Below, in pieces: positions 35,645 to 50,280 of a stretch of DNA of 64,000 bases. Made by a program: the position numbers and the translations under genes. Numbering within the stretch: the stretch's first letter is position 1; the number at the start of each line of letters is the position of its first letter. Source of the stretch: Monomorium pharaonis (Eukaryota > Arthropoda > Insecta > Hymenoptera > Formicidae). The stretch spans positions 27,127,176 through 27,191,175 of the forward strand of contig NC_050471.1 of the NCBI RefSeq assembly GCF_013373865.1, given 5' to 3'. The notes under the pieces were generated by a model that was not told the DNA's origin, did not search any database, and saw only the letters and a list, made by a program, of their open reading frames with translations.

Positions 35645-35689
<45 letters not shown>
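35645..35689. repeat. (AT)n microsatellite
   Basis: About 45 bp of uninterrupted AT dinucleotides in the large intron. Confidence 0.95.
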
Positions 35690-35691
<2 letters not shown>

Positions 35692-37110
35692 TTTTATTTA
35701 AACATTACTTGAGAAACACTCTGTGTGGCGTTTCCATGCGTATCATTTTCCACGGACCGAAATGAGATGTGAAATATAAAATGCAAGTAGATATAATGCG
35801 CATAGTAATCCTATACCCTGCCATATTTCCCGTATATTATTCTATATTCTCTCATCTTTATTATATATCCATTACGCATCTCGTGTTTTACTATATTCCG
35901 CTCCTAGAAAAGGTTTCCTTTCTCAAAAAGAGAAGGTACTCTGCAATATTCAAACAGTGAATCCCTTCTTTTTTTTTTAAACTCACAGTCATATCGTCGC
36001 TCGCGCGTTCGGTCCAAGGTGGTCTCTCGATGATGTAATACGATAATTGCAATCGTCGATCAAACGCCGATCTTCTGTCGGCCTTGCTGCCACTCATCGG
36101 CGCGGAAACTTCGCCCTCTCTTTCGCCCCCCCCCCCTCTTCCGATCGCTTTCAATTCGACTCCCCGCGATTCACGGCGGCAACTCGACTGTTCATCGTTC
36201 GCGAGACAATGTCTCCCTTTCACCCACCCTTTCGCCGAACGTCACTGAACCGCGGCGCTCGATATCACTCCACGTCCGCGAGTAATTTTGGAGCGGACGA
36301 CGACGCGCGCGGTGGTAACTTACTGCTCCCCGTCGAGGATGCCGGATGACGAAAAGCGGCGAATAAAGCTTGTAAAGTCCCGCGGGACGCAACTCGGAAT
36401 TGCAAACTCCCCGCGCGCATCCCTCCCGCTTAATTGATAATTAACGTAATTAGTCCGCTCCTGAGAATCCCGAGTAAGATTCACGTTACTTCCCGGCGAT
36501 CGAGCCGGTGTCGCTTTTTCCCCCCCTCCCTCCCCGCCCTTCCGAATCTCTTACATCGCTCTCGGGAGACGATGTACTTCTTCTGATGTAACGTTTCCCT
36601 CCCCCCCCCCTCTTCGCGACGGCTACTCCAAGAACCTTTTCTCCACTTGAACCATAAATTCTTTGATAGCCCGAGTTCCATTAACGTAATTAATTTGCCC
36701 GCTTAATTCGCGTCGCATATTTCGCAACGGTCCTTTCACGTTTACGCAAGTAAATATAATTACAATTATAAATAATGTCCTGACATAATGAAATTTATGT
36801 TGGGAGATTATTTACAGTTACATTTACGCGACATATGGAAGCAGCTACGAAATTCACTGTAAATGGAATAAATTACGAAAGTTACTTAAAAAATTTATTT
36901 AATAGTCCAATTAATTAAATAATTTAAAATAATTTACGTATTCCCGCGTGGAAAAAATATTTATTAATTGTAAATAAATGATTACGTAAGAGGCGCATGC
37001 AAAATTGTGTCTTAAAAAAAAAAAGTGCACGGGAAACATGACATCGTCACACATGCTCTTTGCGGTAAAACGTTTTTTATTGGCCCGCAATATAATCTTC
37101 TCTTCCGCAA

Positions 37111-37127
37111 CGCGCGCGCGCGCGCGC
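37111..37127. repeat. (CG)n run
   Basis: 17 bp of alternating C and G, capable of a Z-DNA-type conformation. A similar run lies at about 1206-1228. Confidence 0.85.
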
Positions 37128-37795
37128 AGCTTCTTCGGGATGTAGCCATGAATCTGTCCAACTGGCTGGAGTGACATGACTGACGGTGTTCCGTGCTCTC
37201 CTCGTCGCAAGTGACTTTATTGAACCGACATAATTTAACGTTTCGTAACGACTGCGGATGCGGAACGACGATTGTTAACCGCGGAAATGGCGCCGCTGTC
37301 AGTGTCACACACACGGCCACGATTTGCCGCTCGGCACCACGATAAACTAAACGCTAAACCCCCCCCCCCCCGTCGAATTATGCTGATTTTTATATTCGGG
37401 ACACGACCGGGCGCTTTATCCAAAATGTCAACGCCCGGAAATGAGGGGAATACTAACTCGCGGTTACGTTAATTAATGCGCCTTGATTATTTTATCTAAA
37501 TGTACAAAAGCCGAGCGGAGGGGGTAGGGATGAGGAGGAGGAAGGGAACGCGCACACGGTCTCTTCTATTATAAAGTTTTTCTACTGGCAGTAGAAGAGA
37601 ACGAATCACGAGAAATTCCGGCCGCGTTTGCTAACAGAATCTCGAAAAAATTGATTTATTATTAATTCCCGTTGTACCCGCGCGTTGTATGAGGGGGGAA
37701 GGGAAAGCTTTCGTTAAAAGTACATAATTTATTATTCACGTTGTACACAAAATTATATTTCGGTGTTACATGCTAATATTGATCTGTTATCGCAC

Positions 37796-37995
37796 ACTGA
37801 GAAAAAAATTTTAATTTGACTAAATTTTCCAACTGAATTAAATTTTGTCTATTCAAGTATTTATATATTTCAATTAACTATATAAATACTTGAATTGAAA
37901 TTTGTGCATTTAAGTTAAATGTATAAATTCTCGAACTGACGAAATTTTAATTTAGTTGCAAAATTTTGTCAAATCAACAATATTTTTTTCTCAGT
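37796..37995. mobile_element. MITE with actgagaaaaa termini
   Basis: A 200-bp element with inverse ends actgagaaaaaaatttt and tatttttttctcagt. The interior is AT-rich with further inverted words (ttcaagtatttatatat / atatataaatacttgaa). No coding capacity. It shares its left part with a fragment at 41670. Confidence 0.72.
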
Positions 37996-39760
37996 ATATG
38001 CATAAAACTGTATCTCGAACTCTCGTATTTTGAAAAGAATTTTCTCCCCGTTAAAATTGAAAGATCAGGGATTACCCAGGATAAAAGGGTCAATTTGATA
38101 GCGGATAAAAAAACGCTACGAATATACGCGTGCAAGTTGTATATATTAATAGAGATTTTTTTTTTCCGAGGCGCGCGAGGATATAACGGGAAAAGCGCAA
38201 CAGTTTTAGCGGACTATTTTATCGCGCGCATCTCAATAAAAATATCCGCGCGGCGAGGGAAGGGGCCGATAGTATCGTTTATCATTCATATCTCGCGAAG
38301 GGAACGGTATTGGTCATAGAGGAACGTTAGAGAGAGAGAGAAAGGGAGAGAGATGCGCACCAATTTCTCAGAAGGGACCGAGGTCCCTCCGTGACGTGAG
38401 ACGTCTCTCTTCTTCGCGTTTGACGCCTCACCGCGAGAGCGTTATCTCCCATCCGTCTTGCGTCTATCGCAAAAATTGCACGTGCAATTTGGTAGATTAA
38501 AACAACGAGCGCGGCGCGGTACGCCGCCGCTTTAATCTCGTTAATCAGCTCGAGGACGCTTCCTTCATTTCCCTCCTCCCGAATAACAGATGACTTGATG
38601 TTATTGTTAACTTTGGCAATTAAATACGGGCGCTCGAGATGGGCGTGTGACGTCACGCTAATCTTAAACAAACACGTCATTTGTTCTCCTCGCACCTGGT
38701 ACCCGCGATACGACGATCGAGAGCTGTTTTCCTTTTTTTTTTTCCAACACGTGTATAGTGTTTGAGAAACAAAAGAGGATAAATAATATCTGTGTGTATG
38801 TAGCTCGTTATCAATGTTTTATCAATGTCTCTGCTACTCCGTTGGAATTTATCAATGTGATAAAAATTCTCACAGAAAAGAAATCTTATAAACAAAGTCT
38901 CATTAAAATATATCAGAAGAAAGCTTTTAAGTGAAATATATTAGTAAGAAAATAACACGCGCGTTTTAGATCAAATAAATTCGAACGGAACGGGATTAAA
39001 ATTAACCGTTTTTTTTTTCTCCAATGAAAAAGTAGGAATCATTTAAATTAATTGTATCGGATAAGAGAAAAATAATATGTATTAATATATTTTTATTATT
39101 AAATATATTAACAACAGTTTTCAAAACAATAGAAAGCAGTAAGGAGAAAGGCAAATGGAACGGCAATGCGACTGGAGTTTACGATTACGTGCCAATGAAT
39201 AAACAGACCGAAATAGCGCAAACATTTAAGTTTAAAACAAAGACTTCGTTAATCCGGCCGTGATAAACGTCAAGATTCTCGGAATTCTCCGAGTTCATTT
39301 CCGTTCCGTCCGCATTCCTGCGGTCCAATGGTGCGTTTAAGATTAATAATAAAGGAGAGCCACTTTGGCGCGCGGCGCAAAGAGAGCCGGGGTTACTTTC
39401 CTGCGAAGAAGGAGAAGGCTCCAGCATCCCTTCCTCGATGTCGAGGTCTTTAATCATTCACGCGATTAGGTCCCGATCGCGCGCTAAACGCAATCCCCAA
39501 CGCGCTCGCCCGTTTCTCCAATGGCAATGACCGAATCTATAATTCAACCGGAATTCCGCTGGAATAAATAAAGGGAACGTACAACACACACATACACACA
39601 CACAAACAACATACTCGAGAAGGAAAAGAATCGGGGAAAGCCCGTGGCGGGGAAAACGCCGGGAGTTCGCGAAGGAATGCGCTCGCGTACAATTAAATCC
39701 GCTCGAATTAAATTATATGTAAAATAATATCGGAGAGAGAGCGGAGGGGGGAGAAAACGC

Positions 39761-39787
39761 ATGTGTGTGTGTGTGTGTGTGTGTGTT
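39761..39787. repeat. (GT)n microsatellite
   Basis: GT dinucleotide run; a shorter CA run occurs nearby at about 39586-39604. Confidence 0.85.
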
Positions 39788-41669
39788 TAAGCGTAATTAT
39801 GTAGTGCGTAATTGCGCTCGCGCGCCTACACACAGGTACGTTAAAATCATGTGCAAATTTACCCCTGCCGATCCCGCCGCGGCGCGCTTGCAATTATACA
39901 TGTGCGAATTACAAATAATTAATGTGAAATTTAAATGCGCATTTACGCGATCTAAATTATTAGTGAAATCGCGCGCAATACGGGGGGAGGGCGAGTGCGT
40001 GCGTATTTTGCAGCGGTGTTTCGATTATTACTAATACCGTCGATATTGCGTCAAATTGCACGCGGGTGCCGCTCCCCCCCCCCCTCCTCTCCCGCGTGTT
40101 ACCCAGCGTATACAAGTTAAATGGCGAACGATAACGCAACAGTCGTTCGAAACGAGCATTAACCACGATAACGCACGGCATTAGTTCCGGCATTAAGTAC
40201 GCATACGTTTCAGCTCGTCGGGCGTTTAAATACCCCGGCGGAAATGGAGGAAAGTCATCGGTACCGGCGTACCACCGTTGTTTTTGGATATTTCCTAAAC
40301 AAAAGCTAAAAATGAAGTTTCGTAGACGTAAGTGCAAATTAAAAAGTGTCTTCCATAAGCAGTATAACCAGTTTTTGTCATATTGCTTTATATTTTGTAA
40401 TAACACAGGACCACAAAATTTTTTTCGGAGATTTACCCGGACCAGACCAGGTATTTCTTATGGATTTTAGGTCTTTGAAACCGAATCCGAATAAACTCAT
40501 AGCCCTTGAAGCCATAAGCCCTCTAAATCCATGAACCCTGAACCCATAAATTTATTAACCCATTCAGGTGATTACTGTTTAATGTTTGCGCACACCAACC
40601 GAAAATGAGAGTCTGAGAAATTTGGCCCCGAAACTGACATAGTAGGCTACATCTTCCTTTTCTTTTCATGAGTGATTTGTACAAAATATTTGTAAGTTAA
40701 TATATGAAGAAGCCTTTATATAGAAAACTGTATAAACAATTAATTTTTTTAACTGTCTAAGCAGATCATGTTTTAAAGCACTGCAATGTTTGGTTTCTGA
40801 GAAGTAAGGGGCTGCCGCTTCAGGAGGTCTATGCCAGCACTGGTGACCTTCCTCCATCATCATTTAAACATCGACGCGTTCAGCACGCTGCGAAATACGA
40901 TACACGGGGCAAGGGAGAGGGGGGAGAGGGAACACAGGAAAAACGGGCGCGGCGAACAGGAAATCGACACGCGGCCGATTAGGGCAATCAAGCGGAATTC
41001 TCAAGTAGCGCGTAATCGGAAATACCTGAGCTGCGTCGCTGAAATTCAGCCCAAGATTGCAGTTCGCTCCCCACGCCCCTCCTCTTCCCCTTACCCTTCT
41101 CCGACCGTCCCATTAGCGCTGATTCAGCCGCATGGTGAATAGTAGCGACTGCGAGTCGACCCCCGACTGACCCGAATGAATTTATCAGGGGGACCCCGGA
41201 GAGAGGATGTCGCACTTTCTTCCCCTACTACGTCTCTCTCTCTTTCTCTTTCTCCCTCTCTCCCTCTCTGTGTTCCGAGTTCGTCCTAGCTAATTTTAAA
41301 CCTTGCTAGGGAGAATTTCGGATTCGGACGTAACGTTTCGTCGATATTCGCGTACGGTTTCGACCCGGAGTGAGCAAGGTATAATTTCCAGGAGCCGAGT
41401 TGTCCGTCGAGGAAACGAAATGCTCCGTTGAATTCTTAACGAAAAGATAAAATCTCATTTTTGAGTTAATCTTGGAGTCGGAGAATCTAATTGCCGCAGT
41501 TATTTATCGTTGAAAAGGAAGACGGGTAAAATGGACCGATTTTTGCCCTCTCTTCTTCCTTGGAGTGGCAAGTAAAAACGATTTTTATTGTTTTTGAGCT
41601 GTGCCGAATCTGATTTCTTTATATGTCGGCAAGATGTAATAGCAGATAACGAAGCTATTGGACATCTAC

Positions 41670-41735
41670 ACTGAGAAAAAAAATGGTTAGTTTGACTAAA
41701 TCTTTCAACTGGATTTAATTTATTTAATTCAAGTA
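41670..41735. mobile_element. Fragment of the actgagaaaaa MITE
   Basis: actgagaaaaaaaatggttagtttgactaaat... parallels the left 60 or so bases of the element at 37796 (actgagaaaaaaa, then tttgactaaat, ttcaactg, taattta). No matching right terminus follows, so it is truncated. Confidence 0.6.
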
Positions 41736-44700
41736 TGTTACATTTAATGGCTTCATATCACTGATTTATTAATATTGTACTTTCCCGACAAATTAAAATT
41801 TGAAAGTTAGAATCAGCAGATCAAAAGTCAAAAGGATAAAGACAAACTTGCGACTCTGGCGGCAAGAATCTTTCCATTTTGCCCAACATCTTTTCAACAA
41901 TATTCCCAAATGAACTAAATATATTCTTGTTATTATTGATAATCACATTAATACCCAATCCCGAAATGGACAGGCAAATGGCAGAACACCGCGTACGCTC
42001 GTCCTCTCAATTTCGAAAATGGTCACGCAAACTTGTGGCCAAGTCTCGCGATTCGACAAATAACGGAACTTATTTCTCTCGCGCAAAAAAAAAAAACCGC
42101 GACGCGCGCTATCAACGCGGACCGCCGCGCCGTCACCGAAGCGTACGTGCACCGCGGACGGGGACATCTTCTTAACGCCCTACTTCGCCGGGCGTTGTTG
42201 TGCGATACCTGCATTCCGGTGAAATTGTACCACAGCCGCCGAAATATCGGCCGCCGTGGCGGAAACGAAAAGGCGCGCCGCACTCGACGATAAGCGAACT
42301 AATTTCGCGGAAAGCCTCCGTATTTCGCAGGCACCGGGACACTTATTATGTAATTGAGAGATTACATAGAGTGGCCCTAAAATAATTATGAAATAATCAT
42401 AAGCCATAATCCTGGAAAAATTGTGATTAAAACGACAAATATGAACAATGATGGATTTATAGAATTGCTTTAATGCTAAAATTACACGTGACTGTATGAA
42501 CAAATGTTCCAAATATACGAATTAAAAGATATTAAAAAGCATTATATTGTTAAGGAATGTCAATTCACAGTTGTAATCTAAATTATTGTATATCAATCTA
42601 TTTAAAAAATCAATCTACGAAAAAATATCAATCTATAAAAAAAGAACACTAAAGAGATTGTATTTTGAATAATGATTTTAAAATACTAATTATGAATAAT
42701 ACGAAATACAAAATATATCACTGAGGACGGCGAACTAGGGAACTGGAATAACGCCAGAGATTTTTACGCTTTTAAGAATTTAAAGATACCTCGGTAACGA
42801 GCGAGTCTTAACGGGTCGCGACGCACGAATGACATGCAGTCGTACGATAATCGTTAATTAAGCACGACCGTTCGTCTCTCCTCCTCCTCTCTCTCTCTCT
42901 TTCTCTTTCTTCCGTGCTCAGCACTTTTGCCCCGTCGGGTCCCTTTGCCGTCCAATATCTCACTGGCGAAACGTACGTCCGTTTTTACCGGAGACGCTCG
43001 TCCGGCACCTTCGGGCGCCTCTTTCAAGAGAGAGAGAGAGAGATGGAGAGACAAAGAAAAAAAAAGGGCGAGGGGCTCTATATGTCACCGGAATTCTTCC
43101 TAGGGGCCAGGAAATGGCTCTCATCTTCGATGGCTTCCTGCCCGTGACAAAAAGAAAGCGCGAGCGCACGTCGTCCTATCGCTTCTGTCGCTCCCTTTGC
43201 TCTGCTTTGATCGCCGGCTTCCCTTCATCTCCACCGGCGGCTTTTGTTCCGTGCGGGGCGCGCGTCGTCGTCGCGGCGCACTCGAGAGGCGAACGCGTCG
43301 AGGTTCCTTCCGTTCCGCCGTTTGTCTCGTCGCTCGTGGCCGTAAACTCCGAGGGGAGAGAAACGAGTCGGTGAGAAACCGCCGCGTCCCGTTCGCGCGA
43401 TGTTAATCCGCGACGTTCGCGCGTTAATCAGACGGGCCCTCGCGAGATCGGTGGTTCGACATTTTTCACGCCGACGATGAAAGATGAAGATTGATGGATG
43501 GATCCGCGGGGAGGATCGAGGGAGGCGGGAGGGGAGGATTCAAAATTAATTCAGCGATATTCTCGTAATCCGTCTCGCGCGCGCGCTCTTCCAGAATTAT
43601 TTGATTTGCGCGGATATTAATAATTGCGGGAGTGCATTTTCCATTCGGCCCTGAAGCATAAACGAGTGTGAATTTACAACGTGAGAATTGTTCCGGCAGT
43701 TTTCGACACGCGCCTTTCTTTCGTAATAAATATTAATATTCCGTTTTATTGCGCGCGTCTGCAAATGACAGAGATATTCCGCAATTATGGATTTTAATGA
43801 TAATGGATATCACTTTATAATGTCCATTATTGTATAATAGTATAAAATACGTTATAATAGTGTGAAATATCATATTATTAAGGTTCCAATTACATTTCGA
43901 ATAATTACAGGCCAAATTTATGAATTATTTGTTTAACCCTTTTTTTTTTACACGTATTAATAAGATTACAGAAAATTTATCTTGCATTCTGTAATTTTTT
44001 ATATTATTGTTACATGAAATAATTAGAAAATCATGTGTATATTAATTCAAAATTTTAATTTGGTTCGTTAAATATATTTATAACAATTTTTCTTTGAAAT
44101 TATAATTTTCACCGCTTATTGACATTGACAGCCTTTTGAAAATTTTAATCATTAAATTTGCACGCATTAACGGAGATTATTTTAGCCTTAAATAATTCAT
44201 AATTGAACCGTCACTTTATTTGTTATGATAAAAATTTCAACGTGAGAAGCAAGCTACGGCAGCAATTTTCACCCGTGAGTTTCTCCATAGAAAAATAATT
44301 ATTTCAAATTAAAACACTTCTATCTTCTACGATTTCCATCGGCTCTGCGAGCCAAACATATTTCTTGGCCGGCGCTCTGTAAAGAAATTCCTAATACGTT
44401 TGATCGTGTCTGCCTGGTCTCCTCTGGTTCGTTCGAGCCTAATCTTCTTCTACTTTATTTCTCTCTCGATTCTTCCATCTACCTCAACGTTCGTCTCGAT
44501 CGACATGACACGCCAGTGATGCGGGATCCCGCGGATTTTCTTTCCTGCCCATTCGATCCTGTGTGCCCGGGCACCCTCGTGCGCCGGGCATAGAAACGCA
44601 TTCACAAGGTGTCCCAAAACCAACGACTTTGGCCCTTTCCCATGACGAGGCTATCGGCGAGGCTGCCTTTCTATTTGTTCACAACGATAAATCACATCGA

Positions 44701-47700
44701 AAATAAGTGACTTTATGGAGAATCTTCCCTGCGGGAATTACCCGGGAAGGAGGGCGGGGGGGGAGGGGAGGATAAAAGAAAACAAACGACAAGATCATGA
44801 CTTCTCGGCTAAATCTTTAGGCGGAGTTTGCCCCAATGGAATCTTATTTCGCAGGGAATTTTCACCATAGAACCGAAGATCCTTCTCGACCCTCCGTCCC
44901 GGCGGAAGTTTTCCTCGTTAGGAGGAGCGAAGGGACGCGCGCGACGGTTTCGGGGACACCCGGTATACGGCGCGTACGTACGTGCGTACGTACGCCGACG
45001 TATGGAGGGGGAGCCACGCACATGCGTGCGTTCCCATGTCCCTACGTTCATTCATTCAAACACACATCGACCTCGTTGTACCGTCGCGGCGAGGACGTGA
45101 GAAGAAGGGATGGAGAGAGGAACGGGGGGGAGGAGGGGGGCGACACGACACAACCGCGGTATCGGATGGGCGACGGAGGGAGGGATGGAACGGGGGGAAC
45201 ACAGTCGAGTGTTGTGAGAGACGGAAAGATTAGCAGAGGGAACAGGGAGCGAAGCACCGAGGCCGGGGAACGAAAGGGACAAGCGGGCGTCGCCCCCGCG
45301 CGCCCCTCGCCTCCCCCCTTCCCCCTTCATTTTTCTCGGCCGGGCGTGGAATGTTGCGTCGCTTTTCCGCGAGCGGATTTTACACGGACGAGCGACACCG
45401 CGGCTGTGTGTCGATCGTTTAACGATGACGGGATCCTTCGTCTAGCGGAGAATGTCGGAAAACAACGACACTCCCTGCGACGCGCCTCTCGATTGCACGG
45501 TCGGGGAAATTCGTGTTAAATTTAACGCATGTCGCATGCTGCGTCCCAAACGGTCCACTCAAGTTTTTGTGTTTGATTTTATAGAGGATGAATATATTTT
45601 GTTACGAATAAATTGCGCGGGAGCGTATTTTTTTAAGTAAAATTAACATTTACATGTTGACGCGTACATTTTACTTTGTTTATTTTCGGCACTGACGTTT
45701 CAAAACTTACTTTATTTATTTGCACATATCATTTTGATACTAAGAGTTATTGAATTTAACACTTAAATAACGTAGTCACGTCGTGTCAAATTAACACTCG
45801 GTTGTGTTAAAAGTTCAACACAAAAATTTTAATTACCCGGGGAGGAGGGGTTACTGTTTTAAGGTAAATCTACACCTTTTGAGAAGTGTTTTCTATTTCC
45901 ATCGTCACTGGTATATTAAACCGATTGACGACCTGGAAGAATTAATAAAGAACGGAGCGTATTATTAATAATAGTACGATCCGCTGGATTATTATCGATA
46001 CGTTATTGCCGTTCATTCGTCCCGTTCGTTCATCGCGTGGAACGCGGTGCTCGCCGACGAGGTCGCCCGTACACACGGAACAATATCAATTCTGCTGCTA
46101 AAAAAAGCAGATCCACTTACTCTTTCCTTTTAGTAAGCGACGGTTGTCCTTAACAAAGAACGTTTTGTCGATGATTAAGAAGCTTTTAAATTTATTTATC
46201 GCAGACCTTTAAAAAAAAAAACCTCAGTACCACGTACTCAAAGATAAAAAGGATTTATACTCCCACGAGGAATATTGCAAAATTGTATTCGAAGAAAAAC
46301 GAGGCAAATTAGAATAACGAGCAAATCTGAAATTTTAATTTTAAATTAATATTCTCGCCTGAAGTATTAAATTGCTAGAATTCAGATATATATTTAGAAT
46401 AAATTTGATGCTTCTGATGAACTTGTGAAATATTCGAAATAAATGATACTCGCTCAGTTTACACAAGCGCATCTTCCCGTGCGGTTATTTCAAGCTTATT
46501 TTCAGGAAGTTAGTTTCAAGTAAATATTTCTTATCCCATCATAAATGATGAGCGTATTTCAAGACCGCTATTAAGGGAATATTATTTGTGAAGATAACCG
46601 TCTAAAAGAGAAAGAGAGAATTGACTAATTGCTTTTCTTAGCGCGCGAGAATTTAATTTTTCGCGCATGTAGATCGCGCGGCACGTTTTCTTACGTGCTG
46701 TACACATTTGCAGACGCAATATTGACAGGGTCATAAAATTTAAACGCGTAGTCATCGGATTTTAATAATGAGAACGGCTCGGACGGATTTCAAACGTTAC
46801 GACGAGGCCGACGTCTCCTAATTTCTGAAGTTGTCGCATTTTATGTACGCGGATCGAAATCGCTTCGTACAGGGTTTAAATAAAGTTTTCTTTTTTATCT
46901 ATCACAATGAATCTTTTTATGCGCTCTTTCTCTCCCTCTTTCTCTCTCTTGCTTCTTCGTCTTTTTCCGAGATGAACACATGTTAGGGATCTTACATCCC
47001 TCGTTAAGTCTTCTACATTAACACGTGAAATGAGAGTTACGAGGGATTAAAGAAATTTCCGTTTCAATTTTCTAATAGCACGTTTCATGCAAAGTATCTG
47101 TTCGCTGTAACGTCAGTATGACACCTAAAAGGACGCTATGGACTCCTGAACTTCTCTCTTCGCCCCCGTTGTTCCCACTTTCTCATCTCACCCTCGCAAT
47201 TCGAATTTCACTCGCTTATTTCTCACTCTCATTTCCGCGCTCATTTTCTCCGCCAAAGGAGGAAGAAAAAGGAGGGAAAAAAAGAAATACGCGCGCGAGC
47301 TCCCGCGAGAGTCGCAAGGATCCCGAGATCGTCGCGTGAATTTTGTCGAGTGCCGGCGCACGCGTCGCGGTCACGATCGTCCCGTTTCCCGCGGCAGCGA
47401 AAGGGAAGGAAAGGGAGAAAGAGAAAAAGTGGAGTTCAGAATGGGGGTGAGGGCAGCTTTTAAACAACCGCGCCACCGCCGCGGAATGGAGAACGAGGTT
47501 GCGGCGGAGTTCTCATTCTCCTTCGCGACACCGTCGTCCGTTTCCCCTCTCCTCCCTTCCCTACCCTTCCCTTCCCCTCCTCCTCCCACCTGGCCTCTTC
47601 TTCTTCTTCCCAATGGTACTACTGTTCGTCACCCTTTAGTCGTCGCATCGCTCCTCTCCGTTTCCTCTTATGCGCCTCGCACTTCCTGCGTGCGCGCGCG

Positions 47701-50254
47701 CGAGACACGATCCCTTTTTCTCTCGGTTCCCTATGCACCTCCTTTCCCTTCGCCCTTACGGGAGAACGTCGCTCGCTCGTTTCAGCGCGAAATAAAGCCC
47801 CGCTATTGCGCGAAGATATTGCGGGGAGGGAAGACCTCTATTAGATGGACGTCGTACTCTTTCTTAACGGGGAAACTCCTTTTTATTAAAGGTCCCGACG
47901 TGATGTTCGATCCCTGTTCTCGCGGAAATCAAGTGCGAAAATTGCGACACGTCAATGATCTTTCGGTCGCAATAAATCTGGAGAGTCCCGCGGGCTAGCG
48001 GTTGCGAGCGGGGAAATCCTCCTCCGCCTCCTGTGACGTGATTTTAGTTCAACTACTTAAAGTCAACGTGCCTTAATTTGAAGACAAACGTTAGAAAGTT
48101 GTCTCGGAAAGAGAGCGCGAGAAGTACGAGAGAAAAAAGAGAGAGAGAGAGAGAGACAGGAAAAAGAAAATAGGAAGAACTTGAAGCGATCTGACGCTTG
48201 CACAAAGCACGGCGGAGGACGTCGTCAAAGGACGTCGCGAAATCGCCGGGGAAATCCTCCGGAGGATTAAGGCGCCCGGGCGCTTTCGAGCTACTTTAAA
48301 TAAAAGAAAGAAAAAAAGGGACAGCCCTCCAGAGCTCGTTCTTTTTCTTCCTCTCGGCGACGACGGGCTCGAGAGGAGCGCGCTTAGGGGAGCTCGGTTC
48401 TCCCTCATTCTTCTGGATTTGCATCTTGAGAGGGGGATCGAAGGATCCGCGAAAATTCGTACAAACGTTTCGCGATAAGCCGCCGTCGGTTGGGGTGCTC
48501 CGCGTTACGCGATAAAGCCGCGTGCACGCGCGGCGAGGAAGAGAAGGAGGAAAGACCGTACGTCGAAACCGCACAACGCCCGAGGTGGATGGCTACGTTA
48601 GGTTGTAGGTAGGTAGATAGGTAGGCGTCAACCGACGTCGACGCCGCGACGCCGCGCTGTCGAGGAACGCGACGGAGCAAGAGAGGAAACCGGACTTCGG
48701 GGGTGGCCCCGGGATCGATCGCCGAGATAGTTCCTAGAACGTGCGATTGATTGATGGTATCCCCCTCCCCCTTGCCTCCCCCTATGCGCGCCTCGGTGCG
48801 AACTCAATCGCGCCGAGAGGAAGAAACTCCCGGTCTCTCTATATTTCTTTCTCTCTCTCTTTCTCTCCCTGTGTCTGTGTCGGCGAAAAAACCCCTTTTC
48901 TCCAGACGCGGGGGATTGTCGCGTCTCTTCCACCCCCCCGCAAGGGGGAAAAACCAACGCGGAAAACCCTGGCGGGCAGATAATTATGGACTCTAGCGAG
49001 AGATTGACGGATACGGGCGATTTCTGGAGAAATCCGTCGGAAGGTTCGGATGGTTTACCTGGGGGATGAATGCGTATCGTCGACCCACATCCGAAAGGAT
49101 GAGGGACGAAAGAAGTTGCGCTGCACAGCTGCTTGAAGCGGCGCGACGATTACGGCGTTAATGGCACGCGGGAGAGGAGAGCAAACGCGCAGTTATAAAA
49201 GTGCACAATGGCATAACTGGAAAGCAAGAGTAATAAGTGGAAGTTACGTAATTGAGACGTATATTCGGAGTGAATGAAAAAGTGAATAAATTTTCTCACG
49301 CGAGGTAACGCGCACCTGTACACCGGTTTTCCCCGGCTTTAAATTCTGGCACGGTCCGGATTTTTTTCCGTACGGGGACAAAAAAATTCAACACGAAAAT
49401 CTGTTGACAATATTTCCAGTCTCGAGTTTCTTTTGAATGACGAAATAGGTGCGTAACGCATTTGTAATTTTGTAAAAAAGTATGTATATTGAATGTATTA
49501 ATAACGCAACTCGAGGGAGATTTTACAAAAACTGAACAATTTTTAAAAATTAAGTTTTTAGGAAACAACCAATTCTCATCTTTTGACAATTATTTCCCGA
49601 GCGGATAATAAAGTTATAGATTTTAATTTGTATTTTGAGGACTCATTTACAAGGAAAAAAAAACAACTTGTTTGATTCTTGCGAAAAAATTATATTTATT
49701 ACCTATTTTTAGGAACGAAATTGTTTATAATATGACGCTACTGACGGAGAATGATTTGATGCCATAATCTAAATTTTAAAAAATCTTGTTTGATTTTTGT
49801 ATAAAATTCTTTAATTAAATACATTTATATAGCAGTAATAAAATATTATTTTTGTATTATTTAAATATACAATATTACTTAAATATACGTACATTTGATG
49901 TGCAATTTAAAATATATCACGAATTTATTCTCCAACACATAAGCAACTATAATTATTACATCTGTTATTTTTGCATTTGCAAAGGCAGTTTTAGACTCCG
50001 GTGAAACCTTCTCTTTTCAATTAGTTAATTCTTTAATTGCGAATCTAATTTAGTTATGCCAGCAAGATGCTAAACAATTTAATTATTCCGGCACACGCAA
50101 TGACGAAAACTAAAGAGAAATAACAAATTGCATTAAATCGCAAACGTCGCGCTGCGCCGCTTACGGAAAAACATTTACCCGTGAATTCGTCAACACGAAT
50201 ATTTTCGCGTTTCGCGCATAATAATGAAGAATCGCCCGTAAAAAAAGGAGGGAG

Positions 50255-50280
50255 ATAATAATAATAATAATAATAATAAT
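50255..50280. repeat. (ATA)n microsatellite
   Basis: About nine ATA trinucleotides; non-coding. Confidence 0.9.

Noticed and set aside
40346..40863. Possible transposon or pseudogene remnant (short frames on both strands near 40346-40534 and 40666-40863)
   Set aside because: The translations looked less repetitive than neighbours, but I could not match them to any transposase or gene family, so no call is made.
44563..44590. GC-rich hairpin tgcccgggcac / gtgcgccgggca
   Set aside because: The stem is only about 11 bp with a bulge; too short for a microRNA precursor and not distinctive.
44836..45519. 227-codon open frame inside the large intron
   Set aside because: Arg/Gly/Thr-rich low complexity, overlapping equally open frames on the other strand, and no splice structure or family match seen.
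47336..47998. 220-codon open frame inside the large intron
   Set aside because: Its Ser/Pro/Leu-rich centre comes from a C/T-rich tract; no domain recognised.
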